A stretch of 64,000 bases of DNA from NCBI RefSeq assembly GCF_900465315.1, contig NZ_UBIX01000009.1; one strand, 5' to 3'. The notes under the pieces are model-generated. The model worked only from the letters and a program-made list of their open reading frames with translations, had not been told where the DNA came from and searched no databases. The translations under genes were made by a program, and so were the position numbers. This document shows positions 43,924-52,869 of the stretch, piece by piece. Source of the DNA: Asaia bogorensis_B. GTDB taxonomy: Bacteria; Pseudomonadota; Alphaproteobacteria; Acetobacterales; Acetobacteraceae. Every line of letters begins with the position of its first letter. Position 1 is the first letter of the stretch.

Positions 43924-45864
43924 ATGAGCAAGGCGACGCGGGAATTAACCATAAGAGGACTCATTCTCGGCGCCCTGATTACGGTCATCTTCACCGCGTC
44001 CAATGTCTATCTTGGCCTCAAGATCGGCCTGACCTTTGCCTCGTCCATTCCTGCGACCGTCATATCCATGGCCGTCCTGCGGGCCTTGGGCGGCAGCACG
44101 ATTCTGGAAAACAATCTGGTCCAGACACAGGCTTCGGCCGCGGGAACGTTGAGTTGCGTGTTTGCCACCATCCCCGGTCTGGTCATGATCGGATTCTGGG
44201 GCGGTTTTCCGTTCTGGCAGAGCTTCTTCATCACCTTGCTCGGTGGCGCGACGGGCGTCCTGTTCACAATCCCGCTGCGCCGCGCACTGGTTACCCATAG
44301 CGCCCTACCTTACCCCGAGGGGGTTGCCTGCGCCGAGATCCTGCGCGTCGCGTCTCCGGAAGGGAACCAGCAGGCGCTCAGATCCCTGATTCGCGGCAGC
44401 GTGCTTGCTGCCGTTGTGACATTCATGAGCACCGGCTTGCGCGTGATGCAGGATGGCTGGAGCCTGACGCTCAGTCTCGGTCAGTCCATCTTCCGCCTGC
44501 AGGGGGCGTACTCCTTTGCGCTGATCGGCACGGGCTATCTGGTCGGGCTGACAGGTGGGCTTGCCATGCTGGGCGGCGTGGTGCTGGGCTGGGGCATTGC
44601 CGTGCCCTGGCTCACGGCCATTCTGCCCCACCCGGCTGGCGTTTCAGCGACCAATTTCGCGACTGGCATATGGGTGCACAAGGTGCGGTTCATGGGCGCT
44701 GGCACAATCGCCATCGCCGCACTCTGGACCGTTGGTTCCCTGCTTGGTCCGGTCATGCGTGGCCTGAGGGAGGCCTTTTCGGGAACGCATCGCCAGACGC
44801 TGGACGAGACGGACCGCGACCTGCCCCCCGCCATCATGAACATCCTGCTCGCAGCGCTCGTTCTCGGATTGGGCGCTCTGTTCACGCTCTTCCTGTGGCC
44901 CGTCACACCGCATGATTTCCTGCTGGTGGTCATGCTGGCTCTGGGCCTCGCCGCCTGTCTGTTCATCGGTTTTCTTGTAGCAAGCGCCTGCGGCTACATG
45001 GCCGGGATTATCGGGTCTTCCTCATCTCCCATCTCCGGCATCTCGATCATCAGTGTCGTGGCGCTCTGCATGGCTCTGATGGGGCTCGAAGCCCTCCATC
45101 TGGTGCCGGGCGCACTCTCGGCCCATGACCAGCACATCGCCATCGCCTATATCCTGTTCGTACTCACGGCCCTCACAGGCTCGGCCGCGATTTCAAACGA
45201 CAATCTGCAGGACCTGAAAACCGGCCAGCTTGTCGGGGCCTCTCCCTGGAAGCAGGAAGTCGTGCTGCTGGTCGGCTGCGTCGTGGGCGCCCTGATCATC
45301 CCGCCCGTATTGAACGTGCTGTATCAGGCCTATGGTTTTGTCGGCACCCTGCCCCGTGCGGACATGGATCCCACACGTGCCCTTGCCGCGCCACAGCCGG
45401 CCCTTATGGTCGATCTGGCACGCGGAATTCTGCTGCATAATCTCGACTGGACCATGATCCTGATTGGCGCTGCGATTGGTGCCGCCCTGATCGTGATCGA
45501 CCGCCTGTTCAGGCTGCGCGACCTTGCCCTGCCGCCACTGGCTGTCGGCATGGGCATCTACCTTCCAGCCGATGTATCGGTCACGATAGCCATCGGCGCC
45601 GTTATCGGTCGGCTATTCGACAAGGCCCGTCACAGGGACGCGCATGACGATGACAGTGCCGGCACGATGATTGCCTCCGGCTTCATCGTTGGTGAGAGTC
45701 TGATTGGTGTCGTGGTTGCCGTTCTGAGCGGTATGAGCGGCCACGGTGATCTCCTTGCCTTGCCGGTTGGCGTAGAGACAGCACAGATCATCGGCCTTGT
45801 CGTATTTGCGACAAGCTTGGTCTGGCTTGCGCGTCAGCTGGCGCAGTCCCGCAAGCCCGGGTGA
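43924..45864 (+). CDS. OPT-family oligopeptide transporter
   Basis: 646 aa, about 15 hydrophobic helices. OPT blocks: TIRGLILGALITVIFTASNV at the N-terminus, PYPEGVACAEILRV, ISNDNLQDLKTGQLVGASPW, and AVGMGIYLPADVSVTIAIGA near the C-terminus. These carriers import peptides or metal chelates with protons. GAGAGACAG precedes the ATG. It starts 50 bases after the barrel gene, so both may be one unit. Confidence 0.9.
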   Translation: MSKATRELTIRGLILGALITVIFTASNVYLGLKIGLTFASSIPATVISMAVLRALGGSTILENNLVQTQASAAGTLSCVFATIPGLVMIGFWGGFPFWQSFFITLLGGATGVLFTIPLRRALVTHSALPYPEGVACAEILRVASPEGNQQALRSLIRGSVLAAVVTFMSTGLRVMQDGWSLTLSLGQSIFRLQGAYSFALIGTGYLVGLTGGLAMLGGVVLGWGIAVPWLTAILPHPAGVSATNFATGIWVHKVRFMGAGTIAIAALWTVGSLLGPVMRGLREAFSGTHRQTLDETDRDLPPAIMNILLAALVLGLGALFTLFLWPVTPHDFLLVVMLALGLAACLFIGFLVASACGYMAGIIGSSSSPISGISIISVVALCMALMGLEALHLVPGALSAHDQHIAIAYILFVLTALTGSAAISNDNLQDLKTGQLVGASPWKQEVVLLVGCVVGALIIPPVLNVLYQAYGFVGTLPRADMDPTRALAAPQPALMVDLARGILLHNLDWTMILIGAAIGAALIVIDRLFRLRDLALPPLAVGMGIYLPADVSVTIAIGAVIGRLFDKARHRDAHDDDSAGTMIASGFIVGESLIGVVVAVLSGMSGHGDLLALPVGVETAQIIGLVVFATSLVWLARQLAQSRKPG

Positions 45865-45987
45865 AAGCAGCGCATGCAACAAGCTGCGCCCTAAGCCAGG
45901 CAGGGTGAGAGGAGCTCGGCAGCTTGTTCCGGAGCCTGTGACCCCGTCGAACCAAAACTTCAGGAATCCTCTTCGGCCATACAAATC

Positions 45988-46008
45988 GGCCGGGCTTTTC
46001 GCCCGGCC
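45988..46008. terminator. Bidirectional GC hairpin between convergent genes
   Basis: GGCCGGGC-TTTTC-GCCCGGCC, a perfect 8-bp stem, lies 124 bases after the OPT stop and 45 bases before the stop of the coiled-coil gene on the other strand. Confidence 0.7.
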
Positions 46009-46052
46009 TGCATCACGCGATCACCATCACATCGCATCGGAAGCGTAACAGC

Positions 46053-46664
46053 TCAGTCTTTCCACCATTGAACGGGCTCGGGTTCACCAGCGGGATCGAT
46101 TGGCGGTCTGACCTTTGGAGGGCGTCCCGGCCCGCGGGTCTTTCTGACAACGATTTCTCCAGAAGCGGCAACGCGCTCCGCGGCTGCTTTAGGCACTGCA
46201 ACCTGCTCACGCAGGCGTTCCACGATGACTTGTGAGTCGAGAAGCGCTTGCTCAACGTCGGCACAACGCGACTTGAGTTCCTTCACATGCAGCTTTTCAT
46301 GGACAAGATGCGTCTCGAGTGTCCGAAGCTGGACCTGAGCGTCGCCAAGTTCACGCTGGGCATCTTCAGCGCGCCTCTGCTCCAGTCTAAGGAGGTTGCG
46401 CAAACGGTTCATTTCTTCAGCGTGGTCATCGCCTGGGGCAGCGGATACACGTTGCGTCGCGCGCGAGCCCTGATGATGTTCAACAACGACCTGCCCTTCC
46501 TGAACGAAGCGACGGCGGCGTGGCTCGCTGGAAGGTTTCGGATGCATAGTGTGATTCGGGCGCTTCCTGTTATTGGCCCCCAGACGCTCCAGCGCGAGAC
46601 GCAGGGAATCCTCGCTGATCTCGCTCTCCGAACGTTCATCTTTACTTGGCAAATCCGGGTTCAT
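46053..46664 (-). CDS. Coiled-coil protein with C-terminal AT-hook-like motif, unrecognised
   Basis: 203 aa from the ATG at 46664 (GTG two codons earlier possible). Not recognised. N-terminal acidic/polar stretch, then a basic stretch with PSSEPRRRRFVQEG. A strong heptad-like coiled coil spans about residues 80-150 (EEMNRLRNLLRLEQRRAEDA, QLRTLETHLVHEKLHVKEL). The tail RKTRGPGRPPKVRPP resembles an AT-hook, and the end is EPVQWWKD. No signal peptide or membrane segment. A nucleoid- or DNA-associated role is inference. The 5' side faces an AT-rich stretch; 3' side faces the OPT gene. Confidence 0.7.
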   Translation of the reverse strand: MNPDLPSKDERSESEISEDSLRLALERLGANNRKRPNHTMHPKPSSEPRRRRFVQEGQVVVEHHQGSRATQRVSAAPGDDHAEEMNRLRNLLRLEQRRAEDAQRELGDAQVQLRTLETHLVHEKLHVKELKSRCADVEQALLDSQVIVERLREQVAVPKAAAERVAASGEIVVRKTRGPGRPPKVRPPIDPAGEPEPVQWWKD

Positions 46665-46670
46665 GTCCAC

Positions 46671-47179
46671 TTTATTTTATCCGGTACAAAAATATTAACT
46701 AAGCAACTACCATAAATCTACAGTATGTATGCAAGACACAATTGATCTTGCACAGATATGTCAGGCACATTGATTTGCATATGTTTCTAAACGATTAATT
46801 TTGGCATGTCACCTTTATGAATTTGAAATCAAACTATTATCCATGAGCTCGTAACAATCGCTGAAGCAGCAAATACCATCCGTTATTTTTGGGAAAATCT
46901 TTTCTTACTATATCCCATCATATGGATATATTATTGCCACCCGGAATTACTCCAGTAACGCGAACCGTACACGTGCCGCGCTTCGGGCGCAGGTTTCAGA
47001 CCGCTATAGGGATATAGTAACGTATATCACAGACATTTGTCCTATCATATCACAATCTTATCGTCGTTCGCGTGCGCCGCTTATAACGGCAGCGCCTTCT
47101 GCGCTTGCAGGGAAGATAGGCATCTGTGCCTCTTTCCCCCAGCGTAGGAACCGCGGGAGATAGGAAGGATATCTCTCTG
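46671..47179. other. AT-rich 509-base intergenic stretch
   Basis: Clearly richer in A/T than the rest of the window, mostly up to about 47050. No gene supported on either strand. An inverted repeat TATATCC (46909-46915) / GGATATA (46924-46930) with an 8-base spacer is present. No perfect DnaA box, tRNA or terminator was found. It must contain the promoter of the coiled-coil gene (toward 46671) and the 3' region of the adenosyltransferase gene (toward 47179). Confidence 0.5.
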
Positions 47180-47719
47180 TTATGCGCCGCGTGGCCGCCA
47201 GAGAATGTCATCCTTGCCATCCCCGTTGAAGTGTCGAGCCAGCACGAAGAAATAGTCCGAAAGCCTGTTCAGAAAGGTCATGCCGCCTGTAAGCCGTGGC
47301 TGGTCCAGCATAACGAGCCTGCGTTCCACCCGACGCGCGGTTGTACGCGCCATATGAGCCCAGCTTGCCTCTAGACATCCTCCGGGCAGGACGAAACTCT
47401 TCAACGGCTCCTGACGGTCGCGCAGTTGCTCAATCTGATCCTCAAGCCACAGAAGATCTTCTTCAATAGCGTCGGCGTGAATGTTGCGTTCGGGTATGCA
47501 CAATATAGCCCCGATATCGAACAGAATGTTCTGAATGCGTGCGAGTTCTGTCCCATAAGCCCCGGACAAGCGCACGAGACCTATGACCGCGTTGAGTTCA
47601 TCCAGAGCGCCCATCGCCTCGATCAACGGATCGTCCTTGCGTATCCGCTCACCGTCGCCGAGCGAGGTCATCCCGCCATCACCGCCGCGCGTGACGATCC
47701 GATCGAGGCGTACGCTCAT
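47180..47719 (-). CDS. PduO-type cob(I)alamin adenosyltransferase
   Basis: 179 aa. Adenosylates cob(I)alamin using ATP to give adenosylcobalamin. The N-terminal ATP motif VTRGGDGGMTSLGDGERIRK and EAMGALDELNAVIGLVRL, plus TTARRVERRLV and LNRLSDYFFVLAR, are PduO-type signatures. Its ATG overlaps the stop of a DUF4142 lipoprotein gene by four bases. No cobalamin synthesis gene or B12 riboswitch is visible nearby, so it probably serves corrinoid uptake or salvage. Confidence 0.92.
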   Translation of the reverse strand: MSVRLDRIVTRGGDGGMTSLGDGERIRKDDPLIEAMGALDELNAVIGLVRLSGAYGTELARIQNILFDIGAILCIPERNIHADAIEEDLLWLEDQIEQLRDRQEPLKSFVLPGGCLEASWAHMARTTARRVERRLVMLDQPRLTGGMTFLNRLSDYFFVLARHFNGDGKDDILWRPRGA

Positions 47720-48291
47720 CGATGGGCACCAGACCGGTGCTTGCGCGTTGCGAGTTGCGGCAACCAGCTGAACGCCGAAGAAATATAGCGCTGATCGAGC
47801 TTCTGCAGATCGGTCGCTGCAGCTTTCACATCGCTGTCCTTGGTGGTGGTAAACACCGTGCCAATGGAGGCCTGGTTGGCCTGGGCATCGTCACGTATCG
47901 CCTTCATATAGGCTCTATCGAAGGCAGGGCCGTGGAGCTTCGACAGCCGGTCTGTCTTCTCCTGATCAGTCGCCAGCACGGTAGTCGTAAGGGCGAGATC
48001 ATGCTTGCCAGCCAGCGTCGAGAGAGTCTTGCGATGCGCCTCGTAATCCTTCAGCGCGTCCTGGCCTAGCGCCTTCACATCACTCGACCGGGCATGGTCG
48101 ACTGTCAGCTTCGCCAGCGCGATCTGTGTCAGGTCGTGTTCATTCGCCTGCTGCAGAAAAGCGGCATCGGCCGTCGTGAAGGGGGGAGCCTTGTCAGGGA
48201 GAGGAGGCAGTTTCGGATAGGCGGGCGTGCAGGCACAAAGCGGCAGAAGCGCAAGACCAATACGCAGCTCAGGTCTCAATCCGAATTTCAT
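47716..48291 (-). CDS. DUF4142 (ferritin-like) lipoprotein
   Basis: 191 aa from the ATG at 48291, which has the RBS AAGGA; the open frame extends 91 codons further but lacks a signal and is shadowed by the divergent gene. Signal peptide KFGLRPELRIGLALLPLCAC with a LCAC lipobox. Helical DUF4142 core: FTTADAAFLQQANEHDLTQI, ALGQDALKDYEAHRKTL, DAQANQASIGTVFTTT. Predicted exported four-helix protein of unknown function. Coupled to the adenosyltransferase (ATGA overlap). Confidence 0.85.
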   Translation of the reverse strand: MKFGLRPELRIGLALLPLCACTPAYPKLPPLPDKAPPFTTADAAFLQQANEHDLTQIALAKLTVDHARSSDVKALGQDALKDYEAHRKTLSTLAGKHDLALTTTVLATDQEKTDRLSKLHGPAFDRAYMKAIRDDAQANQASIGTVFTTTKDSDVKAAATDLQKLDQRYISSAFSWLPQLATRKHRSGAHR

Positions 48292-48388
48292 AAGTATTCC
48301 TTCTCTCTCGTTATCCCGGCGGTGCAACGCGCGTGATAAGGGTTTGTTTTGTAGATTGAACCGCGCAGCAATGAAGAGTGTGCTTCCC

Positions 48389-48775
48389 ATGATGAGATGG
48401 CAACGTTTGATCCTTACCCTTGCGGGGCTGTCCGGCTTTGCGGGCGTCATGCTGGCTGCGCTCGATGCCCATCTGCCGGATACGCATTTCATTACCGGCG
48501 GCAGGGCCATGCTGGCACGAGGCGTCGAGATGCTCATGTGGCATGCCATCGCGCTTCTGGGCATTGCCTTGAGCGGCTGGAACGATCTGCGCTGGGCGGC
48601 CTACCTCATGGCGCTTGGCATGGTCCTGTTTGTTGCCCCGGTGGTGATGCTGGCCCTTGACGGCCCAGCCCTCGGTTTCATTGCACCCTGGGGCGGCACG
48701 CTCACGATGCTGTCCTGGCTGCTGCTTGCCGTGCTGGCCTGGCTCTCTCAGCGCCGGAACCGCGACCACGCGTAG
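48389..48775 (+). CDS. DUF423 family small membrane protein
   Basis: 128 aa from the ATG at 48389; an ATG at 48371 would add six residues, and a longer open frame overlaps the divergent DUF4142 gene. Four hydrophobic helices in the DUF423 pattern: LILTLAGLSGFAGVMLAALD, AHLPDTHFITGGRAML, MLMWHAIALLGIALSG, and ALGFIAPWGGTLTMLSW. Function unknown. Its last 28 bases overlap the convergent gene on the minus strand. Confidence 0.82.
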   Translation: MMRWQRLILTLAGLSGFAGVMLAALDAHLPDTHFITGGRAMLARGVEMLMWHAIALLGIALSGWNDLRWAAYLMALGMVLFVAPVVMLALDGPALGFIAPWGGTLTMLSWLLLAVLAWLSQRRNRDHA

Positions 48776-49059
48776 ACCAGACCGGTCTGCACCGCGAGAG
48801 CCACGATGAAGCAGGCCATCATGATCCCGATCAATATAAGCTGCTCACGCCCGAGGCTCGTATCGATGCCAAGCAATGCATAGAACTTCTGCCAGATTTG
48901 CGTTCCTGCAACGAACTGAACGCCGTGAGAGAGAAAGGGCACGAAACGAATCAGACAGGCAAGGACGAGCGTCAGACCGACAAGCCCGATGGTACGGAGC
49001 AGGGTTGTGGTGATCGAGACCTCTGTGCCCGGGCCGCCCACTGGCTGGCGCTGTTTCAT
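48748..49059 (-). CDS. Small two-helix membrane protein of unknown function
   Basis: 103 aa from the ATG at 49059 with GAGGAA upstream; a GTG ten codons earlier is possible. Two hydrophobic helices (TIGLVGLTLVLACLIRFV and LILIGIMMACFIVALAVQTG) joined by a loop with HGVQFVAGTQIWQKFYALLG. Not recognised, but the codon pattern, RBS and membrane topology support a real gene. Divergent from the thioredoxin gene; its 3' end overlaps the DUF423 gene tail to tail. Confidence 0.7.
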   Translation of the reverse strand: MKQRQPVGGPGTEVSITTTLLRTIGLVGLTLVLACLIRFVPFLSHGVQFVAGTQIWQKFYALLGIDTSLGREQLILIGIMMACFIVALAVQTGLVYAWSRFRR

Positions 49060-49215
49060 GATGCGTTCCTCGCTCTCTTGTATTCCCACGGGACAGGGAA
49101 CATTTCATACTCTGTCAGACTTTCAACCCCCCGCCATCGGACAGGCGCTTTTATCTCCGGACCTCTGGTCCAGCTGCCCTGCCCGAATGCCCCTGCCATC
49201 CGAAAGGCCCGCCTC

Positions 49216-49764
49216 ATGTTCCATCGCAAATTCGGTGTTTTGACGTCCCTTGCCCTCGGCCTCTCGACGCTCTCTGTGGCGGCCCCTTCCCTCACCAGCA
49301 ACGTGGCTTATGCAGAAGACGGGCCACCCGCGCCGCCGGTATTGGACAAGGATGTGCAGATCACCCCGGCGAAGGACGTCTATCCCGATATCGCACTGGC
49401 CAAGACACAGGTTGAGGAAGCCTTTGCGACCGCGGCCCGCACCAAACGCAAGGTACTGATCGATTTTGGTGGGAACTGGTGCCCTGACTGCCGCATGCTT
49501 GCAGGCATATTCGAGCAGCCCGAAGTGGCACAGTGGCTCGAATCGCAATTCGTTGTTGTGCCGGTCAATGTCGGTCGCATCGACAAGAATCTCGACATCG
49601 CCAAGCAATACGGCGTGACCATTCACGAAGTGCCCACAGTGCTGATCGTCACGCCGGGGCGCACGCTGCTCAATGCCGATGGGGCGAACACGCTGGGAAA
49701 TGCCCGTGCCATGTCCACACAGGCCGTACTTGACCTGCTGGACAAATGGAATCGCCGCGGCTGA
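49216..49764 (+). CDS. Exported thioredoxin-fold protein
   Basis: 182 aa from the ATG at 49216. Signal peptide of about 35 residues (KFGVLTSLALGLSTLSVAAP ... AYA), then a thioredoxin fold with the active site GNWCPDCRML near residue 95. The cis-proline region is VTIHEVPTVLIVTPG. CPDC is a known variant in thioredoxin-like periplasmic proteins; it may reduce or monitor exported thiols (inference). The open frame upstream to 48898 overlaps the divergent gene and is not coding. Confidence 0.87.
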   Translation: MFHRKFGVLTSLALGLSTLSVAAPSLTSNVAYAEDGPPAPPVLDKDVQITPAKDVYPDIALAKTQVEEAFATAARTKRKVLIDFGGNWCPDCRMLAGIFEQPEVAQWLESQFVVVPVNVGRIDKNLDIAKQYGVTIHEVPTVLIVTPGRTLLNADGANTLGNARAMSTQAVLDLLDKWNRRG

Positions 49765-49827
49765 CGCGCCTGATCGCACCGACCTGCCCCGAACCACTGG
49801 CGCTAAAGGGCAAAATCGGCGCGATGC

Positions 49828-49850
49828 CTGATCCGGCCGAGTCGGATCAG
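49828..49850. terminator. 8-bp hairpin between convergent genes
   Basis: CTGATCCG-GCCGAGT-CGGATCAG lies 63 bases after the thioredoxin stop and 10 bases before the stop of the M3 peptidase on the other strand. Likely works in both directions; no T-run. Confidence 0.6.
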
Positions 49851-49860
49851 CGCGCCGAGG

Positions 49861-51543
49861 TCACATCATGAGCATTTGCTCGGCCTCATGCACAATCTCA
49901 GCCAGAGCATCGTCCTCGAACGGCACAGTCAGCCCGGCCTGACGCACAATGGTGCAGAAGGCCTCGCTTCCGCCAACCTCGCAGAGGCCGCGATACAGAT
50001 CGAGCGCGCGTGGTGCATCGACCTGGGCAATCAGCCAGATCTGCAATGCCACGCACAGCGCGAGCGTATAATCGATATAATAGAACGGCGAATTATAGAT
50101 GTGGCGCTGGGCCTGCCACCGGCCACCCTTGGCCGGATAGGCCAGATCGCCCCAGTCGCGCCAGGGCATGTATTGCTGTTCCAGACGCCGCCATGTTGCG
50201 TGACGTTCCTGCGGCGTCATATCCGGGTGGGCGTAAATCTCGTGCTGGAAATGATCGACACAGGCGCCATAGGGCAGGAAGCACAGGCTTTCGATCAGAT
50301 GCAGTCGGCGATAACGTTCGCCTGCCCCATCTTCCACCAACAAATCGATTTCTGGCCAGGTCAGGAACTCCAGCCCCATCGAATGGATCTCGGCTGCCTC
50401 CATGGTGGGCCAGAGCATGTCGATCACGGGTTGTGAGCGGCTTTTCCAGTTCTGATAGGCGTGACCCATCTCATGGGTAAAGACGCCGATGTCGCCGTGT
50501 GTTCCGTTGAAATTGGCAAAGATGAATGGCGTACCCTGCGTGGAAAACGACGTGCAGAAGCCACCCCCGGCCTTCCCGCCACGGTTTTTGAGATCGACAT
50601 AATTGCGCTCGACCATTTCAGCGAAGAAGGCGGCCATTTCACCGCTTTCATCAAGGCGTGAGAACATCTCGCGGGCACGGGTGATCATCAGATCATAATC
50701 GCCGGCCGGGGCCGGATTTCCCCTTGGGTCGACCAAAGCCTCATCCCAGGCCTTCAGACTGTCCCAGCCCATTTCAAGCTGACGACGTTGCAGCAGGGCC
50801 TGGACCAGCGGTGTTACATGGGTGGCAATACGCTCGCGGAAACGGGCCACATCTGCCGCCGTATAATCCGTACGCCGCATGCGGCGGTAACCTAGTTCGA
50901 CATAGGAGTCGAAGCCGAGCGTCTGGGCCATCGCGACACGCACGCGCACCAGATCGTCAAAGATCCGGTCCAGCGTCTCGCCATTTGCTTCGTAAAAGCC
51001 CCAGCGCGCCTCTTCAGCCTCATGACGCGTGGCCCGATCCGACTCCTGCTGGAATGGCTCGATACCGGAGAGGTTGTGCGTGTCGCCACGAAACGGAATC
51101 TCGGCCGCCGCAAGGAGCGCCGTGTATTCTGCACAAAGGCGGGCCTCTTCCGCCAGCATACTCTCGATACGCTCATCGAAGGTGGTGATATCGGCCTCCC
51201 ACAAGGAAAGCACATGGGCGGAGAGGTGCTTCGCAGTCTCTTCTCGTGTCGCGAGAAGGCGTTTCTTGATATCGGTCTCAAGCCCGGTCGCATAGGGCGT
51301 CAGCGTATCGGCATAGTCGCGTGCTGCCACATAGTCGGCGTTGCGCGTATCCTGAGCGAACCGCAGTTCAACCAGCGCGGACCAGGACTCATAGGCGCGG
51401 CGCTGCGTATCGAACAGGGCGATGGCCGAAGCGATATCGCCAGACTCGAGTGACTCGCCAATAACCGCGTAAGCCTGATCGAGGCTCTCACGGCTCGGGG
51501 TGGGAAAATTAAGCGTATTGAATTCTGGAAAGGGTGTGATCAT
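49861..51543 (-). CDS. M3-family oligoendopeptidase (PepF-like)
   Basis: 560 aa zinc metallopeptidase, predicted cytoplasmic, degrading short peptides. The zinc motif HExxH is in VFTHEMGHAYQNW, and the downstream Glu ligand is in WPTMEAAEIHSMGLEF. GGGFCTSFSTQGTPFIFANF and YYIDYTLALCVALQIWLI are typical M3 blocks. 116 bases separate it from the upstream aminotransferase on the same strand, so it may be a separate unit. Confidence 0.9.
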   Translation of the reverse strand: MITPFPEFNTLNFPTPSRESLDQAYAVIGESLESGDIASAIALFDTQRRAYESWSALVELRFAQDTRNADYVAARDYADTLTPYATGLETDIKKRLLATREETAKHLSAHVLSLWEADITTFDERIESMLAEEARLCAEYTALLAAAEIPFRGDTHNLSGIEPFQQESDRATRHEAEEARWGFYEANGETLDRIFDDLVRVRVAMAQTLGFDSYVELGYRRMRRTDYTAADVARFRERIATHVTPLVQALLQRRQLEMGWDSLKAWDEALVDPRGNPAPAGDYDLMITRAREMFSRLDESGEMAAFFAEMVERNYVDLKNRGGKAGGGFCTSFSTQGTPFIFANFNGTHGDIGVFTHEMGHAYQNWKSRSQPVIDMLWPTMEAAEIHSMGLEFLTWPEIDLLVEDGAGERYRRLHLIESLCFLPYGACVDHFQHEIYAHPDMTPQERHATWRRLEQQYMPWRDWGDLAYPAKGGRWQAQRHIYNSPFYYIDYTLALCVALQIWLIAQVDAPRALDLYRGLCEVGGSEAFCTIVRQAGLTVPFEDDALAEIVHEAEQMLMM

Positions 51544-51659
51544 GCCTCATGGTCGCATCCCCCGGAGCGCACGTCCAGACGGTGCCCCTTTGGCCAGAGC
51601 AGGTTTGATCCGCCCCCGGTTTGACAGCCCCTACGGCGATACCGCCCCCATAAGGATGG

Positions 51660-52865
51660 TCAGCCCAACGTATCGAGAAAATGCGAGAGACGCTGACAGG
51701 CTTCGCGCAGCATATCATCCGAAGCGGCGACGGAGAGACGGATGTGACCGGGCTGACCGAAGGCACTGCCCGGCACCACACTCACATGCGCCTCTTCCAG
51801 AAGCGCCTCGGCAAACGCGACATCATCGGTCAGAACGCGTCCCTTGGCTGTGGTCTTGCCCAGCGCCGCACCAATGCCCGGAAACGCATAGAAAGCGCCC
51901 TCCGGCATAGCGCAGGAGACATGCTTCATGGCGCGCAGGGCAGTGACAACAATGTCGCGTCGCTGCTGATACACATCGCGCATGGCATCGCGTCGCGCTG
52001 CCGGTGTGGACAGTGCGGCCACTGCCCCCGCCTGCGCCAGCGTGCAGATGCCTGACGTCGCGTTGCTCTGTATGCTCGTCATGGCCTTGATCAAGGGCTG
52101 AGGCCCACCACAAAAACCGACGCGCCATCCGGTCATGGCATAGGCCTTGGCCATGCCATTGATCGTCAGGATGCGGTCTTTCAGATCCGGCGCGACAGAA
52201 GCGAGAGACACATGACGGCGTCCGTCGAAAGTCAGATGCTCATAAATCTCATCGGCCATGACCAGAACATGCGGTGCGTCACGCAGCACGGCGGCGATCG
52301 CCTCCAGATCATCACGCTCGAGAATGGCCCCGCTGGGGTTGTTCGGGAAATTGAGAACCAGCCAGCGTGTGTGCGGTGTGATCGCAGCACGCAAAGCTTC
52401 GGCATGCAGTCGAAACCGATCGCTTTCGAGGCAGGGTACCGGCACCGCAACGCCACCCATCATTTGCGCGATGATCGGATAACTCACCCAATAAGGCACG
52501 GGGACAATCACCTCGTCGCCCGGGTCGATGGTTGCGGCAAACGCATTATAGATGAGCTGCTTGCCGCCATTGCCGATCAGGATTTCTTCCGGCGCGTAGC
52601 TCAGCCCGTTCTCGTCGAGGAATTTCTTCGCAACGGCTGCCTTGAGCGCGGGCTGGCCGCCAACGGGCGGATATTTCGTATCACCGCGCAGCCCCGCCTG
52701 ATAGGCCGCCTCCACCGCCTCGGGCGGTGAAGGGAAATCGGGCTCGCCCAATGCGAGAGAAATCACGTCCACACCCGCCGCACGCAGGGCGCGCGCCTTG
52801 GCGGACATGGCTATGGTGGCAGGCTGCGGCAGACCGTGCAGGCGCTGCGCAAGACGAAAACTCAC
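51660..52865 (-). CDS. Class I PLP aminotransferase (aspartate aminotransferase-like), second copy
   Basis: 401 aa, GTG start. The PLP lysine is in TINGMAKAYAMTGWRVGF; other fold-type I motifs are SLALGEPDFPSPPEAV, LIGNGGKQLIYNAFAAT, VLNFPNNPSGAI and the arginine near the C-terminus (HIRLSVAASDD). It lies four bases after a homologous aminotransferase, at the end of the operon containing leuCDB. AspB-like (subgroup Ib) enzymes act on aspartate, and some are broader; specificity is not determinable here. Confidence 0.9.
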   Translation of the reverse strand: MSFRLAQRLHGLPQPATIAMSAKARALRAAGVDVISLALGEPDFPSPPEAVEAAYQAGLRGDTKYPPVGGQPALKAAVAKKFLDENGLSYAPEEILIGNGGKQLIYNAFAATIDPGDEVIVPVPYWVSYPIIAQMMGGVAVPVPCLESDRFRLHAEALRAAITPHTRWLVLNFPNNPSGAILERDDLEAIAAVLRDAPHVLVMADEIYEHLTFDGRRHVSLASVAPDLKDRILTINGMAKAYAMTGWRVGFCGGPQPLIKAMTSIQSNATSGICTLAQAGAVAALSTPAARRDAMRDVYQQRRDIVVTALRAMKHVSCAMPEGAFYAFPGIGAALGKTTAKGRVLTDDVAFAEALLEEAHVSVVPGSAFGQPGHIRLSVAASDDMLREACQRLSHFLDTLG

Positions 52866-52869
52866 TGCT

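Noticed and set aside
46248..46715. 155-codon + strand frame opposite the coiled-coil gene
   Set aside because: The minus frame gives a clear coiled coil and basic motif; the + frame has no RBS and no family-like features.
46671..47179. AT-rich stretch as a replication origin
   Set aside because: Only one weak DnaA-box-like match (TTATCCATG), no cluster, and no dnaA, parA/B or hemE neighbour.
47100..47720. Cobalamin riboswitch for the adenosyltransferase
   Set aside because: The gene starts inside the preceding lipoprotein gene and no B12-box-like sequence was found in front of that gene.
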